Source: Allacma fusca (Eukaryota; Arthropoda; Collembola; Symphypleona; Sminthuridae). Taken from it: DNA of 64,000 nucleotides. Below, piece after piece: positions 47,860-57,573 of the stretch (positions within the stretch are counted from its first letter, which is position 1; each line of letters begins with the position of its first letter). The notes under the pieces are model-generated. The model was not told the origin of the DNA. It saw only the letters and a list, made by a program, of their open reading frames with translations, and made no database searches. Both the position numbers and the translations under genes were made by a program. The stretch is from positions 2,563,661 to 2,627,660 of the forward strand of contig OX359250.1 in assembly GCA_947179485.1 (NCBI GenBank). The letters run 5' to 3'.

Positions 47860-48459
47860 GAGGTAACATGACATGTTAGAAAATAATGAGGCACATAGTA
47901 ACAAGATATAAACGTTCACTCATTGTATTTCCAAAGAAGTCATTTTAATTATGTTGCACTGTAATTGGATTAATACAATCATTTTATGTGACGTTACTAA
48001 TTTCAGAAGCTGAAGCAGTGTGTCTGTCCTCCAGAATTCCAGACGGTAATCAAAGATCCGATCATGTTACACTCGATGCTATAGTGGATTCAGACCAAGG
48101 TATTTAAATTCACATCGCACATTCCATTGATCTGTTCTTTTATATTTGAGTGCTTAAATGAGATTAATGCTTTGTGATGTCGCAATATGCAATTAATATT
48201 TATCAATGTAGGAAATGTTCATGAGGAAGCTGGCAGGACTAGTTCATTCAACACCGATAGTCAGATTATGGACGAAACACAGCACTTCTATGATTTCAAT
48301 GCAGCCCCAAATACCGTGGGAAATTGGATGACTCAACCAAGCGGTATGGACTTTACACACAGAAATCAATCATCTGCTATTACCATATTTATTTTTACCA
48401 TTGATGTATGAATTCTTGGATTTTTTCTTTTAGCTAAACCAAAGTATGCGGTTTTTTAA
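47353..48459 (+). CDS. C2H2 zinc-finger accessory protein (5 exons, 164 aa)
   Basis: Exons: 47353-47458, 47575-47712, 48007-48099, 48212-48343 and 48434-48459. All four introns are phase 1 with GT-AG ends, and the total is a multiple of three. The N-terminus is a single finger with ligands C4, C7, H17 and H22. The rest is polar, Ser/Gln/Glu-rich and looks disordered. ATG 47353 is the first ATG after the TATA-like box. An alternative last acceptor (exon from 48445 instead of 48434) keeps phase and would run on into the acidic frame ending at 48935, giving 319 aa. A DNA- or RNA-binding regulatory role is an inference from the finger only. An (ATT)n microsatellite of about 37 bases lies in intron 2. 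Confidence 0.65.
47823..47862. repeat. (ATT)n microsatellite
   Basis: About twelve ATT repeats in intron 2 of the zinc-finger gene. Confidence 0.9.
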
Positions 48460-48470
48460 AGGGTCACACA

Positions 48471-48935
48471 ATGGACAACACAGACAACAATCAAGAGATG
48501 ACGAGAGGCCAGGATGCAGTTTCTGGGGTACTGGCTGTGGCAGGAACAAGTCGTATGGTATTGAACAGCTCCCACCAGCAACAAGAAATATCTCGACAAC
48601 AGCAACAACAGCAGGCGGAGATAATAACGTTATCCGGCGAAGAAACTGGCACCCAGAAGAAAATGATGAATCAAAAGAATGTGAAGGATGCGGGGGAGAC
48701 GAAGAAATCAAACGGTTCAAGCTTACATCAGGAATCGGACACGGAGTCCGCGGATTCCGACATGGAGGAAGGGAGCCAGGAGTCTACGACGGATGTGTTA
48801 ACATCCAGCGAAGATTCAAATACAGAAGAATTCCAAACGTCTATAGCGAAAGTGAGAAGGATACTGAAGAATCCGATGGTAATTTCTTCGGAGGAGGAGG
48901 ACGAGATGGAGGAGAAGGAGGAGGAGCAACCTTAA
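48471..48935 (+). CDS. Acidic, Ser/Gln-rich disordered protein (154 aa, or C-terminal part of the gene before it)
   Basis: Open frame from ATG 48471. It has a Gln run (QQQQQQ, residues 44-49), many S/T-E/D clusters and a C-terminus of Glu repeats. Two stretches, 'IITLSGEE' and 'MVISSEEEDE', fit SUMO-interacting motifs (hydrophobic core followed by acids). Low complexity makes homology calls unsafe. It may be its own product or the last exon of the zinc-finger gene via the acceptor at 48445. The +1-shifted frame across the same DNA (48446-48941, Gly/Arg-rich) is also open and could splice in phase (48941 to 49060) into the polymerase frame, so the region may be dual-coding. The stop at 48935 lies just before that donor. 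Confidence 0.5.
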   Translation: MDNTDNNQEMTRGQDAVSGVLAVAGTSRMVLNSSHQQQEISRQQQQQQAEIITLSGEETGTQKKMMNQKNVKDAGETKKSNGSSLHQESDTESADSDMEEGSQESTTDVLTSSEDSNTEEFQTSIAKVRRILKNPMVISSEEEDEMEEKEEEQP

Positions 48936-49070
48936 TCCGAGGTGATATATTTAACTATATTTTGCCACAATGTATCGTTTGTAAATTACTTGAAATGAGT
49001 ATGATACAACATAACCTAATCGAAGGATTAAATATACTATTGATGATGTATTTCAAAAGGGGATGCAGAA

Positions 49071-52000
49071 ATGGGAGAAACCTTTCCTCGAGTTACAGCT
49101 CCCAGCACCAACTTTCATCTTGAGGAACATAATCAACAGCAACAACTACTACACAACGAACAAGAACAGGGACAACAATCACAAGCTGATTATGAAGAGA
49201 AACTCCAACGGGAAATTCAAGATTACCGTGACCGTTTCTGCACAGTTTGTGCAATTCGATTTCAGTGTAGAGCCGACTTGGATGTTCACAAATATCAAGC
49301 CCATCGGACCTTATATTATGGTAATGATTCCAGTAACTTACAAATAGGGGGTAGCTTTAGAACTAATGATAATAATTTAGGATTAAGATTTACATTAAAA
49401 GCCAGTGCTTTTAATATGTGTAAGGAATATGTACTGTCCTTAGGGGGTTGTGAATTTAAGTCAATTGATGGACTTTTCCATACTATCCACAACATTTTAC
49501 GAGAATCAATGGAAGGAATATTACGAGAAAAACATGCAAGCACATTTTTTTCTCATGCAAAGATTTTAATGGAAAAAAGAACATTTGAGGAGAATGTCCA
49601 AGAAACATTTTTCTTAAATTCAATGTGTCATAAGATTTTGAACAAAAGTATGATCAATCATACAATTCAATTAATGGCAAAAAAGATGTCCGATGATTTG
49701 ACAATGCTAACTACACGGGGTAGCAATTGGACTGTAGTTAAAATTAAGGAATTTTCGTTCACTACAGTCCCCTTTAACCCACTAAGTGGTGGTGATAGTA
49801 CATTCTTTGAAATACCACCCGGGTTAAAATCAAAGAAATGTGTTGTTAATATAGAGAACACAAATGATAAAAAATGCTTCCTTTATTCAATCTTGGCCGA
49901 ATTAAACCCCCTGTACAGAGGGAGTGAGCGTTCTAAGAAAAAATCAACTAAACCAGAATCTTATGTAGACATTTCGAAAACAGTTAATCACGCATTTTTA
50001 AAATATCCCGTGCAACTCAAAGATATTCGTAAATTTGAGGAAAAGAATGAAAGACTATCAGTTAATGTTATAGGATATGAGGAAAATGGAGACAGCTATA
50101 CAACTAAATATGGACATAATAGAAAAAGAGGCAAAGTATATCCGTTATATGTTAGTCATAATGTATACGCTGAAAAACATATTGACTTACTTTTAGTAAC
50201 TCATGAAGAGCGCAGTCATTACGTATTACTAAAACAATCTGACGAGAACCCAACAAGTGGTCTTTCATCATTAGTTTATGAAAATGGGAGGCGACAAGCG
50301 TACTTTTGCTATTCATGTCTGCAAAGATTTTTAAGCTTGGATACATTAAGCAGACATAGAGAAATCTGCATAACCTACAGACCCCAAATTACACGGTTTC
50401 CGATTAAACGAAAGTACAATTTCATGGATTTTAATCGAACTTTGACCCAATGGTTTGTAGTTTATGCTGACTTTGAATCTATTTTAAAACCAATACAAAG
50501 GGATGAGTGTACACTATTGAAATCCTGCACAGACAAGGACTGTATGCTGGAACATCAGGAGAATACAATTAAGGTATCAGAACATCTTCCGTGCGGATAC
50601 GCATACATAATTAAGCATCACTCTGGTCAAATCATGCATTCAGAAACTTATCGTGGTAAAGATGCACACGAAAGATTTATGGAAAGTATTATAGAGAAAA
50701 CTGAGCCGTATTTCCAAGAATTAAGGGAATGTCAGCAAAAGCATAAAAACGTTCCCGTATTATCAGAAGAGCAAAAGATACTTCGAGATACTACATTCAA
50801 TTGTTGTTTTTGTAGAAACGGCTTTCAGTATAATGAAAAAAAAGTTACTCACCACGATCACATAACAAATGAAATCGTAGGCTTTGCTCATAGTTCATGT
50901 AATTTAAACGCAAGGGTACGTATTTTTATTCCTGTTTTCTTTCACAATCTATCGTATGACTCCCAATTTATTTTAAAAGGAATTAAACCAGACAATGAAA
51001 ATATTAAATCAGTTAATTCGATTCCCTTATCTCATGAAAAACACTTGAGTATTTCTATTAAAACCGACAAGGGAAACATCATTAGATTTGTAGATTCTTT
51101 AAAATTTCTACCGGAATCCCTGCAAAATATCGTAGATACTGCCCGCAAAGATGGGACAGGAATTTTTAATAGTGTTAAAGAACTTTTTGGTAATTTTTCT
51201 TCAGAAAAGTTGGAACTACTGTATAAGAAACAGTATTACCCGTATGAGTATATGAGTGATTTTAGTAAATTTGATGAAACAAAACTCCCTGACAGAGAAT
51301 ACTTTTATTCTTCATTAACGGAGGAAACAATTAGTGAGGAGGAGTATGAACATGCGCAAACAGTTTGGAATGCGTTCAATATAAGAACAATAGGAGAGTT
51401 TCACGATTTGTACGTTTTATCTGACGTCGCATTGTTATGTGATGTTTTTGAGCAATTTAGAAAAACAACAATTGAATCTTTTTCAGTTGATCCTGCACAT
51501 TATGTAAGTTTGCCAGGGTTGAGTAAAGATGCCAGCATTATTATGAGTAAAACGGAATTTGATCTAATTCAAGATGCTGAGATGTATCTGTTCTTGGAAA
51601 AGTCAATTCGTGGGGGAATAACCCAGACATGTTTAAAAAATGCTGAGGTGAACAATCCTTATATGGGTAATCAGTATACAGCAGATAAGCCGCATAGTTA
51701 CCTTCAGTATTGGGATATGACGAACTTATATGGATATGCTATGTCTCAAAGTTTACCGTATGGGGGATATGAATGGGTAAGGCAAGCTGATTGGCGAGAC
51801 AAGACCATGGCGGAGATAATCACTTGGGTTATGTCAATGAGTGATGAGAGTCCCAAGGGATATTTTTTTGAAATAGATTACTCAATCCCTCCAGAGCTTC
51901 ACGATTATTTGAGCGAATTTCCACCAGGTCCCGAAAAAGAGTTTACTGAATTGAAAGATTTATCTCCATGCTCCCAAGAGATATTTCAAAGACAAGGGCT

Positions 52001-53055
52001 TACATTAAATCAACTAAAGGGTGAGAAACTAATATGTTCACTAAAGCCAAAAACAAAATATGTCGTGCATTATAGAACATTACAAGTATATATTAGACTT
52101 GGAATAGAAATATCAAAGGTACACAGGATTCTCTCATTTTCACAAAAGAAATGGATGAAGCCGTATGTCGAATATTGTGCAAGAGAACGTGCTTTAGCAA
52201 CGTCTGCATATAAAAATAAATTAATGAAAATATATCCAAATGTGTGTTATGGTAGGATGTGCATGGATAAAAGAAAACATCAAAATAGTCGTTTTGCCAG
52301 AAGTGCAGCTGAATGTAGAAAATGGGCAAATAAACCCACATTAGATAGCCTAGAAATACTTTTTAATGGTGACTTAGTTATATTTTATATGACAAAAATG
52401 TCTGTTATGTTAGATTCAATGATTGCTTCTGGAAGTGCTGTCCTCGAAATATCCAAGGCACATATGTATCAATTTCATTATGACTTTACTAAAAAGTACT
52501 ATCCCGGAGATAAGTCCCAAATATGCATGATGGACACCGACTCATTTGTATATTTAATTATAACTTGATTTATACGACGATTTGAAAAAGTTGTATTATG
52601 AACATAATGAGAAGAGGTTTGATTTCAGTGTATATATGAATTGTAAGGATAAGAGAAAAGATATGTTATATAATGTTGAGCAAAAAGGTATTCTTGGTCT
52701 AATGAAAGATGAGATGCCAAATAGTGTATTGTGTAAAGGCGTGTTTCTAGCACCTAAATTGTATTGCTTAATTAGAACTGACGATTTGGAGCATGAAAAT
52801 GTTTCTTATATAAGAGCAAAGGGTATAGTTAAGGTGGCACGTAAAAATAGAATAACATATGAAATGTTTCTTAAGTCTTTGGAAGAAGGAGTGGTTTGGG
52901 ATATACCCATGACATCGATTCGTAGTTTTAAACATGAACTCTACACTATAAAATTAAATAAGAAGGCACTGAATAGCTTTGATTCAAAGAAGTTTTGGTT
53001 AAATAAGTACAATAGTGTTGCATTTGGGCATAAGGACATACAGATGTTTGAATAG
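49071..53055 (+). pseudogene. polB: Protein-primed family B DNA polymerase, broken by a frameshift
   Basis: Replicates the element, by protein priming in this family. The main frame (49071-52568, 1165 codons) has a C2H2 finger (C57, C60, H73, H78), a second C2HC-type finger (YFCYSC), the exonuclease DFE motif (D467, E469), an HNH-like Cys/His box (CCFC...HHDH...CN) and 'FHNLSYDS'. The polymerase motifs are DxxNLYG (D882) and MDTDS (D1155, D1157). Soon after motif C the frame hits TGA at 52566. The thumb/C-terminal part continues one frame over to 53055 with family-typical 'YIRAKGI'. No intron fits the gap, so this is a frameshift (mutation, assembly error or, less likely, recoding). Catalytic aspartates are kept but the C-terminal domain is lost. 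N-terminal start is uncertain: an in-phase acceptor at 49060 may add upstream residues, and an out-of-frame ATG lies at 49063. Confidence 0.93.
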
Positions 53056-53141
53056 TCAACTTTAGATTTAAATAAGATTAATCTATAATAATAATTTAGT
53101 ATTCTCTTGAACGTCATGTCAAAAGAACATGCATGAAAATA

Positions 53142-53160
53142 TTGTTGTTGTTGTTGTTGA
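53142..53160. repeat. Short (GTT)n tract
   Basis: Six GTT repeats between polB and the ATPase gene. Confidence 0.8.
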
Positions 53161-53196
53161 TGAGGATGTGATTATCACTGTTGAGAAAATTGAATT

Positions 53197-53202
53197 AATA
53201 AA
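53197..53202 (+). promoter_or_regulatory. Polyadenylation signal, polB transcript
   Basis: AATAAA 142 bases after the polB stop and 51 bases before the ATPase start. Confidence 0.45.
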
Positions 53203-53252
53203 CTGGATAAAAAAAACATTGGAGATCACTTATTTGAAATTAACATTTTCAT

Positions 53253-53933
53253 ATGATAACGGGGTCGAAAAAAATGGCAAGTGGTGATGAGTTTGACTAT
53301 AGGCTACATGTGCCTGGGAATTTAATTATTGCCGGGCCTTCACAATCTGGAAAATCGGTACTAGTCTCTGAAATAATAAAAAGACGAAATGAAATATTTC
53401 ATCCAAAGGTGGAAAGAATTATTTATTGTTATTCCGAATATCAACCGGTATTATTTGGAGAAATGCAAAAAGATGCAAACAATAAAATCGAGTTTATCCG
53501 AGGATTAGAATATGATGTAGATGAAGGGAATGCAATTCCAGTTTTGGTAATAATTGACGATTTGATGACGGAAGCAACAATGGGGAAAAAAGTTGAAAAC
53601 CTTTTCTGCCGTGAAAGTCATCACCGTAATATGTTTGTTATTCTAATTCTTCAAAATTTCTACCAAAAAGGTGCAACAGTGCTAACAAGAAATGCAAAAT
53701 ACATCATATGCTTTAAATTTGTTAAAGATTCTACCTTTATTAACATTTTGGGAAGGCAAATAAATTTTGGTAAACGGCATGAAGTATTGGAAACCGCGTA
53801 CAAGGATTCAACTTCCAAACCGCATGGTTACATTCTTATTGATACAAGTGCCACACAGAAGGATACTCACAGATATAGATCATGTATCTTTCCGGATAAA
53901 CAGTGTACCGTCTATGTAACTAAACGAAAATAA
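53253..53933 (+). CDS. Genome-packaging ATPase (FtsK/HerA, A32-like)
   Basis: Pumps viral DNA into capsids in this virus lineage. 226 aa, a normal length for Polinton ATPases. Walker A is GPSQSGKS at residues 28-35; Walker B is VLVIIDD with D102-D103. 'ILQNFYQKG' around residue 130 and the following 'RNAKYIICFK' match the conserved sensor/arginine-containing C-terminal part of the family. No frame break. It follows polB on the same strand after 197 bases and has its own AATAAA overlapping the stop. The first ATG is used; a second in-frame Met at residue 8 would also keep all motifs. Confidence 0.95.
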   Translation: MITGSKKMASGDEFDYRLHVPGNLIIAGPSQSGKSVLVSEIIKRRNEIFHPKVERIIYCYSEYQPVLFGEMQKDANNKIEFIRGLEYDVDEGNAIPVLVIIDDLMTEATMGKKVENLFCRESHHRNMFVILILQNFYQKGATVLTRNAKYIICFKFVKDSTFINILGRQINFGKRHEVLETAYKDSTSKPHGYILIDTSATQKDTHRYRSCIFPDKQCTVYVTKRK

Positions 53934-53934
53934 A
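53929..53934 (+). promoter_or_regulatory. Polyadenylation signal overlapping the ATPase stop
   Basis: AATAAA contains the TAA stop at 53931-53933. Confidence 0.55.
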
Positions 53935-53947
53935 TTTGACACGCGCG

Positions 53948-53953
53948 TTTTAT
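53948..53953 (-). promoter_or_regulatory. Polyadenylation signal overlapping the stop of the convergent gene
   Basis: Minus-strand AATAAA contains the TAA stop of the 53950-55519 gene. Only 14 bases separate it from the ATPase signal. Confidence 0.55.
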
Positions 53954-55519
53954 TGCTTACAAATATTAGCATCACCTTCTTCATCAGACGTGTCTAGTCT
54001 ATTATAGTACCAACTAGGCCTTGCCTTCAATTTATGTGACATAGCCTGATCATGATGCATTGATATTTTTCGATCATACAATTCTAGATTAGCTCTAGAC
54101 TTTTCAGGGCTACAGTACATAGTTTCCTCATAGCATTCTACTATTGGAATACCACTGTCCTCAGACGGATAGGTAGGCAAACATGAGAAATCACCACACT
54201 CGTCATCCGTCTCCTCATATGTTTCATCACAAATGTCAACGTTCGGCAGATTCGGATAATAACGCCTCTTTATCTGTCGTTCAGTTGTGCACAAAAAATC
54301 AGGTAGACCATCATCTGACAAATCCCACTGCTCTTTTGCTAATTGTTCAACAAAATCAAGATCAAACATTTTTTCATCCAGAACTTTCCAGATTTCATCA
54401 AAAAAACGTTTGAACTTTTTTGAAGCAATTACAAATTCCCGCTGTGGGAATTTTGTATCAATTACGCTTGAGTGTGCAGTGATTGGTCGTGGGGCTTTGT
54501 CATGTACCAGGTCTACCAATGAACTCCACACCGGGGCTCTCGAACACGCTTTCATATTAAAGTCACTACATACTTTTTTACTCTCCTTATCGAAAAATAT
54601 AAATGCATACTTCCTCATATTGTCAGTAATACCAAAATTCCAAGTGCGCCTTTGAAGAAATGAACCATACTGTCTATGCTCCATGTAGAATGATTCGTAG
54701 GGACCGCCGCGTGATTGCCGGTGAATACGAAAATGAGTCGGCTGCAATGATTTATCCCCTGGACCATCAATGGAATGCCATCTTTCAATCTCTATCAGCG
54801 TAAGGTTTTTCTTCACACGGTCAACATAGTAGCCCTGCGACCCTCTGGAAAGGCAACGTTGATAGGCGTCATCCAAATAATGATTGTCGATGTGAAGTTG
54901 AATGCCATCTACAAAAATACATAAGGAAGAAATCACGATAAATAAATTATCCGTTTAAAGAATGCAGGCACATACACACGCACACACACTTACACAAGAA
55001 ATAATCAATACCTTCTCAGTAATGCAATACATCTATTTAGACACTGTTATACTTACATAAGTACGCGGAGAAGTATATCCAGTTTGATGAAACCCATTTG
55101 ACTGACCTCTCCATCCAAACGAACAATTTATGATCAGAATCAAATTCCAGGCTTGGCTTTCCACTTCTTCTCATGGCCCGTGATAAAACTGCTCCGTGGA
55201 AGAATTTTCCATGGGGGCAAATAGACAGGAACAATCTGAGATCCGGGTCGTTTTCCTGGTTTAAGAGGAGAATGCCTGCAATTCCGGGTGTTTCCACAAC
55301 ACTTTGTAAATACGTGGAAATTTCCTCGAAATACTTTTCGGGTTCTCTCTTTACGTCATCTTCGCAGAAACTCTTACGATATTGGTACACGTGTCTTGTA
55401 TTTTCCAAGTCTTGCCACAATTTTGGATTGACACCGTAAAAGTCAGAAATAAATCGTGTGTGTTGGCCATTGTGGTAGAATGCACGAGCCTTGTAGTATC
55501 CGAATAAAATTCGTGACAT
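53950..55519 (-). CDS. Large Polinton accessory protein of unknown function (2 exons, 473 aa)
   Basis: Not recognised. Exon 1 is 55519-55057 and exon 2 is 54908-53950. The donor is GTAAGT at 55056, the acceptor TTTTTGTAG ends at 54909, and the 148-base phase-1 intron contains a CA-rich tract. I start at ATG 55519; the frame is open further upstream only with TTG. The N-terminal half looks globular with many aromatics (YYKARAFYHNG, WMERSVKWV). The C-terminal third is acidic and low complexity, with clusters such as 'DETYEETDDE' and 'TSDEEGD'. No catalytic motif was recognised. It is convergent with the packaging ATPase and the two 3' ends overlap. It is the largest unassigned gene of the element. 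Confidence 0.7.
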
Positions 55520-55676
55520 GATGACTATACTGATGATCAAGTGTAACTTTCTGTCACTTACTATGCTCAGCTTGCAGAAATGATTTGAAGTGAATGGTTT
55601 ATTAAATCTCAGTCTCAAAGAAGTGTATTGCAACTCAAGTTAGTTTTGCGTCGGCGTTGTTTTGCCCTCCCTCCCT

Positions 55677-55739
55677 AGAGCTTGGCTGGTTAAAGGGAGG
55701 AAGGAGAAGGGTAGGAAGAAAAGGGTCCAGCCAAGCTCT
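55677..55739. repeat. Intergenic hairpin with purine-rich loop
   Basis: Perfect 13-bp arms AGAGCTTGGCTGG (55677-55689) and its complement (55727-55739) enclose a 37-base loop that is almost all purines. It is GC-rich within an AT-rich element and lies upstream of the 53950-55519 gene. A terminator, insulator or replication signal is possible; none is shown. Confidence 0.7.
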
Positions 55740-56028
55740 TTTCCTTTCCTCCACCTTACCCCTAATCCTTCCGTATTATGTTAAGTATCTTACCCCCAGA
55801 GTCATGTGATATTATGCACTACTGGTGAATTTAATGCATTACATGCAAAAGATGAGAATCAAAATTGTGAAGACAGTAAAATGAATGAATGTACGTACAT
55901 GAATCAACATACACACGTATTGTTTAATTATTTTTTATTGGACAATTTCTCCATAAAATATTTATTCAAATGGATTTTAGATAGATAAATTATTCATGGA
56001 AATTTGACAAAATGAATGGTCGGAAAAA
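55740..56028. other. Intergenic, nothing further recognised
   Basis: Pyrimidine-rich then AT-rich spacer between the hairpin and the 3' end of the next minus-strand gene. Confidence 0.45.
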
Positions 56029-56903
56029 TCAAATATCAAGTTCCGATTCATCGATTTCACTCGCAACATTGGCATACATATTAAAACAATTTTCAAGTGC
56101 CTGACCCATTGCCTGCATATTGTCGCCTTTAAGACTGTAATAATATGATAACCTTTGAATCAACCATGGAATTCTGCTAATGTTCATGTTGACTGTCTTC
56201 CCCATCCGTTTGATGTACACAAATGTTAGCTCGTTTCCCTCATAAGGCAGGGTACGATAATAACAGGACACAACCTTCTGGTTAGCAGCCTTAGGAAAAG
56301 CATCTGCAACTGGCGCGACAGGATCAATAATAGATTTGACAGCGGGAATTGTTGATTCACCAACAACATCACCAACTGCAGCATCAGCAGCATCATAAGG
56401 ACGTTTTCGTTCCACTTCAGCACCGTCAAAAACACCAGCGACTTGTTGATGAGTAGACGTGCCCAAAATATTTGATTCTTCTCCAACAGCGTCAGAAAAG
56501 GGTAAATCAATAATGGTAGCATCCCCACGGTGAAAATCTCCTGATGATGGTGGTGATGATGTGCCGACAGGGGTTGGACTAATTCGTTGCCCCTCCACAG
56601 TTTCCGAACGTATGGGGACGTCCATCATCAAATCTGTGCTACGTGCTACGCGACGATAGGGATGATGAGAAGCACCGTCTCCAGATTTCAACCCTTTAAG
56701 TAGAAACGACAATTTTATTAATGACTTTCAAGCAATACGCCTTACAACAGTCAAGTCCATTCATATCAATAATGCGTTTATCTTAAAAGTAATTAATAAA
56801 ATAGCCGCTACTACTTACCCGATGCTTGATTTTTTCGTTGCACATCAAAGCGAGAATGCACAATTTCCATTACAGGTTTACGAAAGTTGAAATTACTATT
56901 CAT
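56029..56903 (-). CDS. Polinton accessory protein (2 exons, 249 aa), unknown
   Basis: Not recognised. A 28-codon first exon (56903-56819, beginning 'MNSNFNF') joins the main exon (56693-56029). The donor is GTAAGT at 56818, the acceptor CTTAAAG ends at 56694, and the intron is phase 1 of 125 bases. Residues up to about 150 are Pro/Ser/Ala-rich and probably disordered. The last 90 residues look folded ('YYRTLPYEGNELTFVYIKRMG', helical 'NMQAMGQALENCFNMYANVAS'). It has acidic residues at the C-terminus. It sits among minus-strand genes with the integrase upstream. A structural or regulatory role is possible; none is indicated. Confidence 0.65.
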
Positions 56904-56961
56904 TTTGAAATTCTGAGATTTAAAATCTAAAGAAGTAAAGTCTAGAGCTTCCTTGATGATA

Positions 56962-57429
56962 TTATTGTTGCTGATTATAGCTGATGTACTTTACCAACTG
57001 AGTTAAACCCTCTGAAAGTGAGTAGATCATATCAAGAGGCACGGCAACTCCAACATAAGGGCTGCCACAATCGGGAAAATCCCCTGCTATCTCGCGCTTT
57101 CTGTGCCTGATATTTAAATGTGTATCTCCCACACCGCCCACTTCTCCTCCCACATATAACACCCAATCATTTTCCAAATCTATTGTCGGATATACGACGT
57201 CTTCAATTGGTGTGCTTTGAATACGTAAATGAAGAGGCACGGAATGAACACATGATTGGCAACTAATCGTTGATTTGCTTCTCTTCAATTGTTTGATAAC
57301 TGGTGGTTGTGGGAGCAGTCGAGGTAGGGGCAATTGCTTGACGTGACATGAGCTTTCTCGCTTTGAGGACGATTTTGAACTCTTGACTGATGAAGCTTTT
57401 AGGTTCATATCAACTTGCGCTTGCGCCAT
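56962..57429 (-). CDS. Polinton protein of unknown function (155 aa)
   Basis: Open frame from ATG 57429 ('MAQAQVDMNLKASS'). A TATA-like TATAAG sits about 33 bases upstream, inside a longer open stretch that could start at 57558. The N-terminal third is Ser/Lys-rich, then Pro-rich, and a folded-looking C-terminus follows ('DWVLYVGGEVGG', 'YVGVAVPLDMIYSL'). With the upstream start, extra cysteines (CNCILC) are added. It lies directly after the integrase on the same strand, 145 bases from its stop if the shorter form is right. Family not recognised. Confidence 0.5.
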   Translation of the reverse strand: MAQAQVDMNLKASSVKSSKSSSKRESSCHVKQLPLPRLLPQPPVIKQLKRSKSTISCQSCVHSVPLHLRIQSTPIEDVVYPTIDLENDWVLYVGGEVGGVGDTHLNIRHRKREIAGDFPDCGSPYVGVAVPLDMIYSLSEGLTQLVKYISYNQQQ

Positions 57430-57573
57430 GCCCGAGTTGCACAAAATGCAATTACACTTATATGATACTTTTTCACAAATACCCGAAGTAGAGTTAGAAC
57501 AAAGAGTTTTGCGAAATTCTTCAAAAATATCTACACAATATGAAAATAGGCACATCATACCTCAAAAGGTAGA

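Noticed and set aside
48446..49123. 225-codon Gly/Arg-rich frame as an independent gene
   Set aside because: Its Gly runs mirror the Glu runs of the acidic frame, so it may be a shadow. It is discussed only as a possible in-phase extension of polymerase B.
50152..50346. Minus-strand frames within polB
   Set aside because: Antisense shadows of the polymerase coding sequence.
52534..52585. Intron explaining the polB frame change
   Set aside because: No GT-AG pair with plausible length and phase exists between motif C and the resumed frame.
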